Positions 7,382 to 16,596 of a stretch of DNA of 64,000 bases are shown here, one piece after another. The DNA is from DATHBD01 sp035296325 (GTDB lineage Bacteria > Actinomycetota > Actinomycetes > Mycobacteriales > Micromonosporaceae). A program made the position numbers and the translations under genes. The stretch is from contig DATHBD010000005.1 of the NCBI GenBank assembly GCA_035296325.1, positions 20,255-84,254 of the forward strand, given 5' to 3'. Each line of letters begins with the position of its first letter. Positions within the stretch are counted from its first letter, which is position 1. The notes under the pieces are model-generated. The model worked only from the letters and a program-made list of their open reading frames with translations. It was not told the DNA's origin and searched no databases.

Positions 7382-8914
7382 GTGGCGGACGACGCCGAAG
7401 CGCTCGAGCAGATCCGTAAACGGGTGCGGGCCGGCGGCGCGGAGCGTTACCACGCCGCCAACACGGCCCGGGGCAAGCTGTTCGCCCGGGAGCGGGTGGC
7501 CCTGCTGGTCGACGAGGACTCGTTCGTCGAAGACGGCATGCTCGCGAACGCGCTCGCCGAGGGCCTGCCCGCCGATGGCGTCCTCACCGGCACGGCGACT
7601 GTGGACGGCCGCCCGGTGTGCCTGATGGCCAACGACTCCACCGTGAAGGCCGGGTCGTGGGGCGCGCGCACCGTCGAGAAGATCATTCGGACGATCGAGA
7701 AGGCGTACGCCAGCGGGGTGCCGATGGTGTACCTGGTCGACTCGGCCGGCGCGCGGATCACCGACCAGGTCGACCTCTTCCCGGGCCGGCGTGGAGCGGG
7801 GCGGATCTTCCACACGCAGGTGCGGGCCTCCGGCTCCATCCCGCAGGCGTGCGCGCTCTTCGGCCCGTCCGCGGCCGGTGGGGCGTACATCCCGGCGTTC
7901 TGCGACATCGTCGCGATGGTCGAGGGCAACGCCAGCATGTACCTCGGCTCGGACCGCATGGTCGAGATGGTGACCGGTGAACGCACCACGCTGGAGGCGA
8001 TGGGCGGCGCCCGGGTGCACTGCACCGAGTCCGGGTGCGGCCACTTCCTCTGCACCAGCGAGCCGGAGGCCATCGAGGTCGTCCGGCGGTACCTGAGTTA
8101 CCTGCCCTCCAACTGGACCGGGACGCCGCCAGCCGGCGAGGCCGTCGCTGCACCGTCCGGTGTGGACCTTGGCGCCCTGGTGCCGGCCTCCGAGCGGCAG
8201 GCCTTCGACATGCGCAGGTTCGTCCGCGGCGTTGTCGACTCCGGATCGTTCTTCGAGATCCACGCCCTCTGGGCACGCGAGGTGGTGGTCGGCTTCGGCC
8301 GGCTGGGCGGCGAGGTGGTCGGCATCGTGGCGAACAACTCGATGTTCAAGGGCGGCGTGCTCTTTGTGGACTCGGCCGACAAGGCAACCCGCTTCGTGCA
8401 GCTCTGCGACGCGTTCAACGTGCCGCTGCTCTTCCTCGCGGACGTGCCCGGCTTCATGGTCGGCTCAGCCGTCGAGAAGCAGGGGATCATCCGGCACGGC
8501 GCCAAGATGATCACAGCGGTCGCCGAGGCCACCGTGCCGAAGATCTCGGTCGTGGTCCGCAAGGCCTACGGGGCCGGCCTCTACGCGATGGCCGGGCCGG
8601 GCTTCGAGCCCGACGCCACCATCGCGCTGCCCACCGGGAAGATCGCGGTGATGGGTGCCGAGGCCGCCGTCAACGCGGTGTACGCCAACAAGATCGCCGC
8701 CATCGTGGACGACGACGAGCGCGCGGCGTTCATCGCGGCCCGGCGGGCGGAGTACGAGCGCGACATCGACCTGGTCCGGCTCGCCAGCGAACTGGTCATC
8801 GACGCCGTTGTCGAGCCGCCGGACCTGCGCGGCGAGTTGATCCGCCGGTTCGCCGCAGCGCGCGGCAAGGACCGTTTCTTCTCCCGGCGCCGCCACGGCG
8901 TCACACCCGTCTAG
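7382..8914 (+). CDS. Acyl-CoA carboxylase carboxyltransferase (beta) subunit
   Basis: 510 residues from the GTG at 7382, which has GGAGG five bases upstream; in-frame codons further upstream lack a ribosome site. Two crotonase-fold halves are visible: an N-terminal oxyanion loop SAAGGAYIPAF at about 164-174 and a C-terminal one KAYGAGLYAMAG at about 394-405. It transfers CO2 from carboxybiotin to an acyl-CoA. Next to an acyl-CoA dehydrogenase (10 bp downstream) and an HMG-CoA lyase, a methylcrotonyl-CoA role is the best guess; propionyl-CoA or another acyl-CoA cannot be excluded. Confidence 0.9.
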   Translation: MADDAEALEQIRKRVRAGGAERYHAANTARGKLFARERVALLVDEDSFVEDGMLANALAEGLPADGVLTGTATVDGRPVCLMANDSTVKAGSWGARTVEKIIRTIEKAYASGVPMVYLVDSAGARITDQVDLFPGRRGAGRIFHTQVRASGSIPQACALFGPSAAGGAYIPAFCDIVAMVEGNASMYLGSDRMVEMVTGERTTLEAMGGARVHCTESGCGHFLCTSEPEAIEVVRRYLSYLPSNWTGTPPAGEAVAAPSGVDLGALVPASERQAFDMRRFVRGVVDSGSFFEIHALWAREVVVGFGRLGGEVVGIVANNSMFKGGVLFVDSADKATRFVQLCDAFNVPLLFLADVPGFMVGSAVEKQGIIRHGAKMITAVAEATVPKISVVVRKAYGAGLYAMAGPGFEPDATIALPTGKIAVMGAEAAVNAVYANKIAAIVDDDERAAFIAARRAEYERDIDLVRLASELVIDAVVEPPDLRGELIRRFAAARGKDRFFSRRRHGVTPV

Positions 8915-8923
8915 GGGGTCCCG

Positions 8924-10075
8924 ATGCCAGATTTCCAGCTCTCGGTCGAGCACGAGGACCTGCGGCAGGCGGTGGCCGGGTTCGCCCGGGACGAGGTCGC
9001 GCCGGTGATCGGGGAGCATTACCAGCGCCACACCTTTCCGTACGAGTTGATCCGGCAGATGGGCAAGATGGGCCTGTTCGGCCTGCCGTTCCCGGAGGAG
9101 TACGGCGGCATGGGCGGCGATTACTTCGCGCTCTGCCTGGCCATCGAGGAACTGGCCCGGGTCGACTCGTCGGTTGCCGTCACGCTGGAGGCGGCGGTCT
9201 CGCTGGGCGCCATGCCGATCTACCGGTTCGGCACCGCGCAGCAGCGGCAGCGGTGGCTGCCGGCGCTGTGCTCCGGTGCGGCGCTGGGTGCATTCGGCCT
9301 GACCGAGCCGGGCTTCGGCTCCGACGCGGGCGGGGCGAAGACCCGCGCGGTGCTCCACGGCGACGAATGGGTGATCAACGGCGTCAAGCAGTTCATCACC
9401 AACTCCGGTACCGACATCACGGCGCTCGTGACGGTGGCGGCGGTGACCGGCGAGTCGGCGTCGGGGGGCAAGGAGATCTCCACGATTGTCGTGCCGTCCG
9501 GTACGGCCGGGCTCACCGTTCAGCCGGGGTACTCGAAGGTCGGCTGGTGCGCCTCCGACACCCACGAGCTGATCTTCGACAATGTCCGGGTGCCGGCGGC
9601 CAACCTGCTCGGTGAACGCGGCCGGGGGTACGCCCAGTTCCTCCGCATCCTCGACGAGGGCCGGATCGCGTTCGCCGCGCTCGCCGTCGGGCTCGCTCAG
9701 GGCTGCGTCGACGAGTCGGTGCGCTACGCCCGGGAGCGCACCGCCTTTGGCCAGCCCATCGCCAACTTCCAGGCGATCCAGTTCAAGATCGCCGACATGG
9801 AGGTGCGGGCGCACACCGCCCGACTCGCGTACTACGACGCGGCGTCGCGGATGCTCGCCGGGCAGGAGTTCAAGCGTCAGGCGTCCATCGCGAAGCTGTA
9901 CGCCAGCGAGTGCGCCATGGCCAACGCCCGGGAGGCCACCCAGATCCACGGGGGGTACGGGTTCATGAACGAGTTCCCGGTGGGTCGGTTCTACCGGGAC
10001 GCCAAGATCCTTGAGATCGGTGAGGGCACCTCGGAGGTGCAGCGCCTCCTGATCGCGCGTGCGCTCGGCGTGTGA
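8924..10075 (+). CDS. Acyl-CoA dehydrogenase (isovaleryl/short-chain type)
   Basis: 383 residues, standard length. It oxidises an acyl-CoA to the trans-2-enoyl-CoA with FAD and passes electrons to ETF. Visible: FGLTEPGFGSDA and NGVKQFITNSG (FAD/substrate region), RTAFGQPI, QIHGGYGF, and the catalytic glutamate E367 in EIGEGTSE. It starts 10 bp after the carboxyltransferase stop, so the two form an operon. The position fits isovaleryl-CoA dehydrogenase, but the isovaleryl-specific enzyme places its base elsewhere in the fold, so the substrate is left open. Confidence 0.92.
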   Translation: MPDFQLSVEHEDLRQAVAGFARDEVAPVIGEHYQRHTFPYELIRQMGKMGLFGLPFPEEYGGMGGDYFALCLAIEELARVDSSVAVTLEAAVSLGAMPIYRFGTAQQRQRWLPALCSGAALGAFGLTEPGFGSDAGGAKTRAVLHGDEWVINGVKQFITNSGTDITALVTVAAVTGESASGGKEISTIVVPSGTAGLTVQPGYSKVGWCASDTHELIFDNVRVPAANLLGERGRGYAQFLRILDEGRIAFAALAVGLAQGCVDESVRYARERTAFGQPIANFQAIQFKIADMEVRAHTARLAYYDAASRMLAGQEFKRQASIAKLYASECAMANAREATQIHGGYGFMNEFPVGRFYRDAKILEIGEGTSEVQRLLIARALGV

Positions 10076-10167
10076 AGCCGGGCACGTCCGACAAGTCGGG
10101 CGGACATTCGTCGTAGGTCCGACGCAACGATAGGCAGTCGGGCGCGCACTCACTACGTTTCCGTGGC

Positions 10168-12801
10168 ATGGCTGGGGGCGCCGATCATGCCGTTCCGGGA
10201 CCAGGCACGGCGTTTCCGGTGGCACTGCGGACGCACCGGCGTGCAGCCGGGCTCACCCAGGCCGAGCTCGCCGAACGGGCCGGCATCGGCGTGCGTACGC
10301 TCCGCGAGCTGGAACGGGGACGGGTCGCGCGTCCGCAGCGCGGCACGGTCACGCTCCTCGCCGACGCACTCGGCCTCGCCGGAGGGCCGCTGGAGACCTT
10401 CGTCGACGCGGCCCGCAGCGGAACGGACCTGCCGGAGCCGGCGGGTCCGCCCGTGGCCGCGCCGCGCAGCGACGACAGCCCCCGGGTGGCGGCCGGGTCC
10501 GGCGTCCCCGGGGAGGTACGGGTGCCGCGACAGCGGTCGGCTGCGATTTTGCACGATCTCACCGGCTGGTCCGCGTCGCCGGCCGGCCCGGCCAGCCCGC
10601 TGGCCGCGGTACCGCCGCGCCCGGATGTGGTGGGCCGGGATTTCGAGCTCGACCAACTCGGGGAGCTGATCGGCACAGCGGGGGTGATCACCCTCACCGG
10701 GCTGGCCGGCGTCGGCAAGACCTGCCTGGCGTTGGCCGTGGTGCACGACTGTGCCGCCCGCTTCCCAGGCGGGGTCAGCGGGATGGCGATCAGTGACGAC
10801 ACACCACGCGATGACGTGCTGGCAGCCGTGGCGGCGGTGTTCGAGGTGGCGCGCGCGGTCGACCTCATCGGACGGTACGCCGGCCGGTCGGCGCTGGTGC
10901 TGCTGGACAGCGCCGACCGGTCCCCGCGCGGTGCCGCCGAGGCGGTCCGGTGGCTGCGGTCCCGGGTGCCCAACCTGACCATCCTGGTGACGAGCCGGCA
11001 CCCGCTCGGTGTGCCGGGCGAGGTGCACCGTCGGGTGGAGCCGCTGGACGTTCCGCCGGCGCCGGACGAGGCGGAGCTCGACGTTGCCGCGCTTCGCTCG
11101 TACCCGGCCGTCGCGCTCTTCCTGAGCCGGCTGCGACAGGTGCGGCCGGAGCCGGTGCTGGACTCCGACGGCCCGGTCCTGGCCGAGCTGGTACGCCGGC
11201 TCGGCGGCCTGCCGCTCGCGCTGGAGTTGGCCGCCGCGCGTGGCCGGGTTCTGGGCCTGCCGGACCTGCTGGGCCGGTACCGGTACCGGGTGCTGGACCT
11301 GGGGGCGGTGGCGCCCGAGGGGGAGACACTGCGGGAGGCGCTGGCGGCGAGCTACCGGTTGCTCGAGCCGGATCAGCAGGCGGCGCTGCGTCGGCTGTCG
11401 GTGTTTCGCGGCCGCTGGTCGCTCGACCTCGCCGAAGACCTGCTGGGCGACCCCGCCGACGCGGCGGGCTCTCCCGTCGCAGCGTTGCCGGGGCCGCATC
11501 GCGACGTCGAAGCGGTGCTCGATCGGCTCGTCGCACTGGGCCTGCTGAACGTACGGCCGGCCACGGAACTGCGGTTCCGCCTCCTCGACATGGTCCGCGA
11601 CTTCGCCGCCGAAGAGTGCGCCAGGCACGGCGAGACCGCTGTCGCCCGCAGCTCACATGCCCGTGTGCTGGCCCGCCTGGCCGGGCGGACCGCGCCGGAG
11701 CTGGTCGGGCCGGCGATGTCGCGTGCCGTGGCCAGACTGGACTACCTCGCTGCGGATGTGCGCGGCGCGTTGGGGTTCGCAGCCGTACATGATCCGCAGA
11801 CCGCGCTGCGACTCAGCGCGGCGATCGTGCGCTGGTCCCGGTTCCGGGCCCGCGACCGGGAGCTGCGCGGAGTGCTGCGCCGGCTGCTCGACGATCCGCG
11901 TACCGCCCGGGCCGAATCCGTCCTCCGGGCATGGGGCGGGCTGGGCGCGGCGATGCTGGCGATCGAGCATGGCGAGGGCGTGACGGAGCTCGCCGGCGCG
12001 GAGGAGGCACTCGCCGTCTTCCGGCGGGTGCGAAACGGGCACGGCGAGCTGACGGCGCGGCTCACCCTGTGCCGGCTGGCGCGGATCATCGGCAGCTTGG
12101 CGGACGCCCGCCGGCACGGTGCGGCGGCGCTGAGCATCGCGGAGCGTACCGGGCGGGACCGGGACACCGCCGTGGCGGAGCACTGCATGGCCGCAGTGGA
12201 CATTCATGCCGGCGACCTGCACGCGGCGGCCGCGAGGCTGCAGCGGGCGGCCCGGTACGCGGCCGATGCCGGTGAGTCCCGGGCGGGCGCCATGATCGGT
12301 GCGGCGACCGCGGAGGTGGCCAGGCTGGATCAGGCGTACGAAGCCGCGGTGGCGCAGGGACGTGCCGCACTGCGCGTGCTGGCCACCCACGGGGACCCGG
12401 GTCAACGAATCCGCACCCTGGGCACCATCGGGCGGGCACTGGCTGAGTCCGGCCGGCTTGACGAGGCGCGGGCGGTGATCACCGAGCTGGCCGGGTACCG
12501 CAGCGCGGCGGCGTGCCAGCGCACCGTGGTCGAGGCCTATCTGGCCCTGGCCGGTGGCGACGCGCCACGTGCCGCGGCTCGGTTTTTGGCGGCAGCGGAC
12601 GCGCTGGTGGGGCGGCAGGACGTGCGCGATGTCGGGGAGGCGCTGGTCGGCGCGGCGGCCGCCACCGGAGACGACGTGCGCCGGGCCGAGCTGATCGCCC
12701 AGATCTCGGCTGTCCGGGAGCACAGCGGACTCGTGCTGCTGCCGCGGGATCGGCGAATGCTGGGCCAGGCCGCCGTCAGCCACCGTGAGCTGAGTCCCTG
12801 A
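10168..12801 (+). CDS. XRE-HTH / NB-ARC ATPase / helical-repeat regulator
   Basis: 877 residues. The N-terminal XRE helix-turn-helix is at about 15-70 (LRTHRRAAGLTQAELAERAG, then RTLRELERGR). An NB-ARC/AP-ATPase module follows with Walker A GLAGVGKT (K184), VLLDSAD as Walker B, ILVTSRHPL (sensor) and GGLPLALELAA (GxP). The C-terminal half is Ala/Arg-rich helical repeats resembling TPRs. This is the AfsR/SARP-associated STAND ATPase layout, here with an XRE rather than an OmpR-type DNA-binding domain. The target is unknown. Two direct GTCCGAC repeats (10086 and 10117) lie upstream and could be an autoregulatory site. Confidence 0.85.
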   Translation: MAGGADHAVPGPGTAFPVALRTHRRAAGLTQAELAERAGIGVRTLRELERGRVARPQRGTVTLLADALGLAGGPLETFVDAARSGTDLPEPAGPPVAAPRSDDSPRVAAGSGVPGEVRVPRQRSAAILHDLTGWSASPAGPASPLAAVPPRPDVVGRDFELDQLGELIGTAGVITLTGLAGVGKTCLALAVVHDCAARFPGGVSGMAISDDTPRDDVLAAVAAVFEVARAVDLIGRYAGRSALVLLDSADRSPRGAAEAVRWLRSRVPNLTILVTSRHPLGVPGEVHRRVEPLDVPPAPDEAELDVAALRSYPAVALFLSRLRQVRPEPVLDSDGPVLAELVRRLGGLPLALELAAARGRVLGLPDLLGRYRYRVLDLGAVAPEGETLREALAASYRLLEPDQQAALRRLSVFRGRWSLDLAEDLLGDPADAAGSPVAALPGPHRDVEAVLDRLVALGLLNVRPATELRFRLLDMVRDFAAEECARHGETAVARSSHARVLARLAGRTAPELVGPAMSRAVARLDYLAADVRGALGFAAVHDPQTALRLSAAIVRWSRFRARDRELRGVLRRLLDDPRTARAESVLRAWGGLGAAMLAIEHGEGVTELAGAEEALAVFRRVRNGHGELTARLTLCRLARIIGSLADARRHGAAALSIAERTGRDRDTAVAEHCMAAVDIHAGDLHAAAARLQRAARYAADAGESRAGAMIGAATAEVARLDQAYEAAVAQGRAALRVLATHGDPGQRIRTLGTIGRALAESGRLDEARAVITELAGYRSAAACQRTVVEAYLALAGGDAPRAAARFLAAADALVGRQDVRDVGEALVGAAAATGDDVRRAELIAQISAVREHSGLVLLPRDRRMLGQAAVSHRELSP

Positions 12802-12840
12802 GCCGCGCCGGCGGTATGCCGGCGGCGGCGAACACCCGTC

Positions 12841-12897
12841 CTGCGGGGGAAGCCGGCCGGTCCCCAGATTGCAGACCGGCCGGCTCCTCCCCCGCAG
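12841..12897. terminator. Bidirectional terminator hairpin
   Basis: Long stem: arm 12841-12862 begins CTGCGGGGGA and arm 12874-12897 ends CCCCCGCAG, with two small bulges and an 11-base loop. It lies between the convergent regulator (ends 12801) and DUF805 gene (ends 13073). No U-tract. From 12898 to 13072 I see no gene. Confidence 0.7.
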
Positions 12898-13072
12898 TCC
12901 CCCGTTGCGGTGCCTCCCAAGCCGAGCACGGTACCGAACGTCCGCGCGGATCATGTGCGTTAAGCGCTTTGTGTCCGGTTCCTGGCGGGGATCTGCCGGT
13001 CCTTCTGCCGGTTCCCGGCCGGACTGCCGGTACCGGGCTGCCGGTGCCGCGTGCAGCCCTGACAACCCTTGG

Positions 13073-13465
13073 TCAGCGAGGATCCGGGCCGTACTTGTTG
13101 GGGCCGGGGGTGCCGGGCAGGAGCGTCATGACGAAGACCGCGATGGCGCCGAGCGGGATGAATTCGAGCAGTAGGAACCAGCCACTCACGCCGGCGTCCC
13201 GCAGCCGTCGGGAGGTCACCGCCAGGCTGGGCACAAACACGGTGACGAAGTACACCAGGACCAGTGCGCCGAAGATGCTGTCGACGGGTTCGGAGTTGCC
13301 GACGAGGAGGCCCAACGCGAACAGCACGACCAGGATGATCACGTTGAAGAGCGTGTACCACCAGTATTCGGCACGGCGCGCCCGGCCGGTGAAGGTGGCG
13401 TACTTGCGATAGCAGCCTGTCCAGTAGCCCAGCGGTCCTACGCTGGGCTGGGTGTCGACGATCAC
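13073..13465 (-). CDS. DUF805 family membrane protein
   Basis: 130 residues matching the DUF805 pattern: a YATFTGRARRAEYWWY entry helix, hydrophobic segments at about 37-57, 63-83 and 92-115, and the conserved RRLRDAG turn. Members are small inner-membrane proteins of unknown role. The chain ends in GPNKYGPDPR, typical of the family. It is monocistronic and convergent with the NB-ARC regulator. Confidence 0.88.
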   Translation of the reverse strand: MIVDTQPSVGPLGYWTGCYRKYATFTGRARRAEYWWYTLFNVIILVVLFALGLLVGNSEPVDSIFGALVLVYFVTVFVPSLAVTSRRLRDAGVSGWFLLLEFIPLGAIAVFVMTLLPGTPGPNKYGPDPR

Positions 13466-13555
13466 GGCGTCCTCCTTGGAGTGTTCGAGCGCGGCCGATT
13501 GTAGGGATTGACCGGCGCGCCTGCTGCCCCGTTCGGCCTGCCGACCGAGCCCGGC

Positions 13556-13789
13556 TCAGCGGCTGGCGGTTGCCGGCGGATCCAGTCGACGCCCTCGTCC
13601 CACCGCGCCGCCCGCCGCATCGATCGCTCGGCCGGCCACCCACCGACCACCCAGCCCGGTCAGCACGTCGAGGCCCTCGTCCAGCAGCTCGGCACGCACC
13701 CGGCGGCCGGGGTCGGGCTCAAATGCCAGCCAGCACCACCCAGCGTCCGCTCCGGTGGGCCGGGCCGGATGCCGGCTCCCGCACATCAT
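13556..13789 (-). CDS. Possible small hypothetical protein
   Basis: 77 residues from ATG at 13789 in the gap between the DUF805 gene and the divergent ligase-like gene. The central part (CWLAFEPDPGRRVRAELLDE) has a coding-like composition with acidic residues and little low complexity, unlike the antisense frame. GGTGAG lies six bases before the ATG. No family is recognised. Otherwise the gap 13466-13880 holds only the palindrome at 13836. Confidence 0.3.
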   Translation of the reverse strand: MMCGSRHPARPTGADAGWCWLAFEPDPGRRVRAELLDEGLDVLTGLGGRWVAGRAIDAAGGAVGRGRRLDPPATASR

Positions 13790-13835
13790 GCACTCACCGA
13801 AATCCGCTTGTTACTGGCGGGACCGGGTACCCCCT

Positions 13836-13847
13836 CCTAACGTTAGG
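13836..13847. promoter_or_regulatory. Perfect 12-bp palindrome upstream of ligase-like gene
   Basis: CCTAACGTTAGG, 33 bp before the ATG at 13881. The half-site CCTAACG is the same as in the larger palindrome at 7343, although the spacing differs (0 versus 2 bases). It may be a repressor site. Confidence 0.35.
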
Positions 13848-13880
13848 GGACACCGCTGGGCGCACCAGGTTGGGGAAACG

Positions 13881-15359
13881 ATGGGCAAGGACGTCACACC
13901 GACCGGGTTCTCCCGGGAGGACCGGATCCGCTACCGGCAGAAGGTACGGCGGTGCCTCGACGTCTTCGCGATGATGCTCAACGACTTCACGTTCGACAGC
14001 GACCGGCCGACCACCGGTCTCGAGATCGAGCTCAACCTGATCGACGCCGAGGCGCAGCCGGCGATGCGGAATGCCGAGGTGCTGGCGAACCTGGCCGACC
14101 CCTCGTTCCAGACCGAACTCGGCCAGTTCAACCTCGAGATCAACATGCCGCCCCGGCTGATCGCCGGCTCCGGCTTGCAGGCCTACGAGAAGGAGATCCT
14201 GGCCAGCCTCCTGCACGCGGACGAGCGCGCCCGCAAGTCCGACGCCAACCTCGTGCTGATCGGCATCCTGCCCACGCTCACCCAGGCGCACACCGTGCTG
14301 GCCAACCTCTCCGCCAACCCGCGCTACCGGCTGCTCAACGAGCAGATCGTCACGGCCCGGGGCGAGGACATCCCGCTCGACATCCGCGGCGTGGAGCGGT
14401 TGCAGGCCTTCGCGGACTCCATCGCTCCCGAGGCGGCGTGCACAAGTGTGCAGTTTCACCTGCAGGTCGCACCCGAGTCGTTCCCGTGTTACTGGAATGC
14501 GGCCCAGGCGATCGCCGGTATCCAGGTGGCGATCGGCGCCAACTCGCCGTACCTCTACGGCAAGCGCCTGTGGGCGGAGACCCGGATCGCACTCTTCCAG
14601 CAGGCCACGGACACCAGGCCGGACGAGTTGAAGGCGCAGGGTGTGCGGCCCCGGGTCTGGTTCGGCGAGCGCTGGATCACGTCGATCTTCGATTTGTTCG
14701 AGGAGAACGTCCGGTACTTCCCGCCGCTCCTGCCGATCTGCGAGGAGGAGGACCCGGTCGAGGTGCTCAACAGCGGCGGCGTGCCCGAGCTCGGGGAGCT
14801 GCGGCTGCACAACGGCACCATCTACCGGTGGAACCGACCGGTGTACGACGTCATGAACGGCCGTCCGCACCTGCGCGTGGAGAACCGCGTGCTGCCGGCC
14901 GGGCCCACCGTGGTCGACCTGCTCGCGAACGCGGCGTTCTACTTCGGCCTGGTCCGGGAACTCGCCGAGGCGGACCGCCCGATCTGGACGCAGCTCACCT
15001 TCTCGATCGCGGAAGGGAACTTCCACACCGCCGCGCGCGACGGGATCGACGCCAGCGTGTGGTGGCCGCAACTCGGTGAGGTGCCGGTGACCCAACTGGT
15101 CCTGGACCGCCTGCTGCCGATGGCATCCACCGGGCTCGACCGGTTCGGCGTCGACCCCGCGATCCGGGACCGGCTGCTCGGCGTGATCGAGCAGCGCTGC
15201 CTGACCCGGCGCAACGGGTCGGTCTGGCAGGCCGAGACGGTGCAGTTGCTGGAGCGCGAGTTCAACCTGGACCGGCTCTCCGCGCTGCGGGAGATGCTGA
15301 GCCGGTACCGCCAGTTCCTGCACCAGAACGATCCGGTGCACACCTGGCCGGTCCGGTGA
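13881..15359 (+). CDS. Glutamate-cysteine ligase-like (GCS2/carboxylate-amine ligase) protein
   Basis: 492 residues from the ATG at 13881 (GGGGA six bases upstream). The GLEIELNLID motif at about 46-55 and HLRVENRVLPAGPTVVD are typical of the GCS2/YbdK-type ATP-dependent carboxylate-amine ligase fold, as are FHLQV and the WTQLTFSIAEGNFHTA segment. Actinobacterial members of this length are annotated as glutamate-cysteine ligase family proteins, but these bacteria use mycothiol and the natural substrates are not established. It is monocistronic, with a palindrome upstream. Confidence 0.8.
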   Translation: MGKDVTPTGFSREDRIRYRQKVRRCLDVFAMMLNDFTFDSDRPTTGLEIELNLIDAEAQPAMRNAEVLANLADPSFQTELGQFNLEINMPPRLIAGSGLQAYEKEILASLLHADERARKSDANLVLIGILPTLTQAHTVLANLSANPRYRLLNEQIVTARGEDIPLDIRGVERLQAFADSIAPEAACTSVQFHLQVAPESFPCYWNAAQAIAGIQVAIGANSPYLYGKRLWAETRIALFQQATDTRPDELKAQGVRPRVWFGERWITSIFDLFEENVRYFPPLLPICEEEDPVEVLNSGGVPELGELRLHNGTIYRWNRPVYDVMNGRPHLRVENRVLPAGPTVVDLLANAAFYFGLVRELAEADRPIWTQLTFSIAEGNFHTAARDGIDASVWWPQLGEVPVTQLVLDRLLPMASTGLDRFGVDPAIRDRLLGVIEQRCLTRRNGSVWQAETVQLLEREFNLDRLSALREMLSRYRQFLHQNDPVHTWPVR

Positions 15360-15388
15360 CGCGCATCGCGGTCGGCGGAGGCCGGGCG

Positions 15389-16474
15389 TCAGCCGGGTAG
15401 CCGGTCGGTGGTCTCGGCGCGCTCCGGCGCGGGCTGCGCTGCCCATGGCTGCGCGCCCGGTTCCGGCACCGGACCGGCCGGGGCAGCGGCCGGATCTCTC
15501 GGCGGCCAGGCGGCCGGGCCCGGAGCGCCATCCCGCTCGGCGGTTGCCGCTCGTCGCGCCCGGCCCGTACCGGTCCGCCGCGCGCCGGTCGGGCCGATCG
15601 CGGATACCAGTGCGGAGCCCGCGACGCCGGCCAGCACGGCGTACGGCGCGACGACGTACCCGGACAGCTGCATGCTGCGCTCGCCCATCCCGGGCGTGGT
15701 GAGGAAGTACGCCACGGCGACCAGCAGGGGCCCGGTCGCGCCGGAGACCGCCACGCCGACGCGGTGGTCCCCGCGCCGGGCGCCCGGCCATGCCGCCAAC
15801 GCGCCGATGACCAGCGCGAGCGCCACCAGCGCCGCAGCGGTGGGCAGGTCGACCATGCTGCGCGGCGCGCCCTCGCCGGATGGTCGCCAGGTGCCGAGCT
15901 GCGCGCCGACCGGCCCGGCGCCGGCGCGCAGGCTGTGCACGGCCGCGACCAGGGCCATCACCCCGATGTACGCCGCCGACAGGATGACATTGGCCGCCAC
16001 CGCCGGCACGGTCAGCGCGGCGACGGCCACAAGCAGCCCGATGATCACACCGGTCAACGCATAGCCGCCGGCGGTGAACTGGGGCGCCGCGTTGTCGGTC
16101 AGCAGGGCGGCCCGGGCCGGAAGCGCGACCAGTGGAACGTTGATCATCGCGCCGATCCCCACGGCGAGGATGATGATCACCAGCCAGACCGCGTCCCATG
16201 CGCCCGGAGCGGCGTCGTGGCGGCTGCGCGTCGGCCGCCCGCCGACGCGATCGACGCGGCCGGCTGCCAGCGCGCCGATCACCGTCGCGGTGGCGGCCAG
16301 CCAGATCACCCACGCCAGGCTGGCGTACCAGGTCGGCCCCGAGGAGGCCGGCTGTGCGACCGGCACCCAGCCGATCACGCCGAGGCCGTAGCCGAGCCCG
16401 AGGGCGGCGGCGCTCATCCCGGCGGCGATCCCGATCGCCGCGCAGATAGACATGATCCAATTTCGCGCCGCCAT
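15389..16474 (-). CDS. Multi-pass membrane protein with Pro/Ala-rich tail
   Basis: 361 residues. About seven to eight hydrophobic segments occupy residues 5-290 (for example AAALGLGYGLGVIGWVPV, WLVIIILAVGIGAMINV, GVIIGLLVAVAALTVPAVAA). The last ~70 residues are Pro/Ala/Arg-rich and probably cytoplasmic and disordered. No family or catalytic motif is recognised. It is convergent with the ligase-like gene and diverges from the PASTA protein. Confidence 0.75.
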   Translation of the reverse strand: MAARNWIMSICAAIGIAAGMSAAALGLGYGLGVIGWVPVAQPASSGPTWYASLAWVIWLAATATVIGALAAGRVDRVGGRPTRSRHDAAPGAWDAVWLVIIILAVGIGAMINVPLVALPARAALLTDNAAPQFTAGGYALTGVIIGLLVAVAALTVPAVAANVILSAAYIGVMALVAAVHSLRAGAGPVGAQLGTWRPSGEGAPRSMVDLPTAAALVALALVIGALAAWPGARRGDHRVGVAVSGATGPLLVAVAYFLTTPGMGERSMQLSGYVVAPYAVLAGVAGSALVSAIGPTGARRTGTGRARRAATAERDGAPGPAAWPPRDPAAAPAGPVPEPGAQPWAAQPAPERAETTDRLPG

Positions 16475-16596
16475 GCCGGGCAGCGTACGCCGAGGCGGCG
16501 GGCGGAGCGAGTGGTCCCGATCACCTTACCGCCGCCGCGACGTGCCGAAACACTCCGCTGCAATGGGCGCGGGGACGGTCGTGGTGAGATAGGCCA

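Noticed and set aside
13794..16460. Very long minus-strand frame of nearly 890 residues
   Set aside because: It runs antisense through the ligase-like gene and in the wrong frame of the membrane-protein gene; no domain and Arg/Gly/His-biased.
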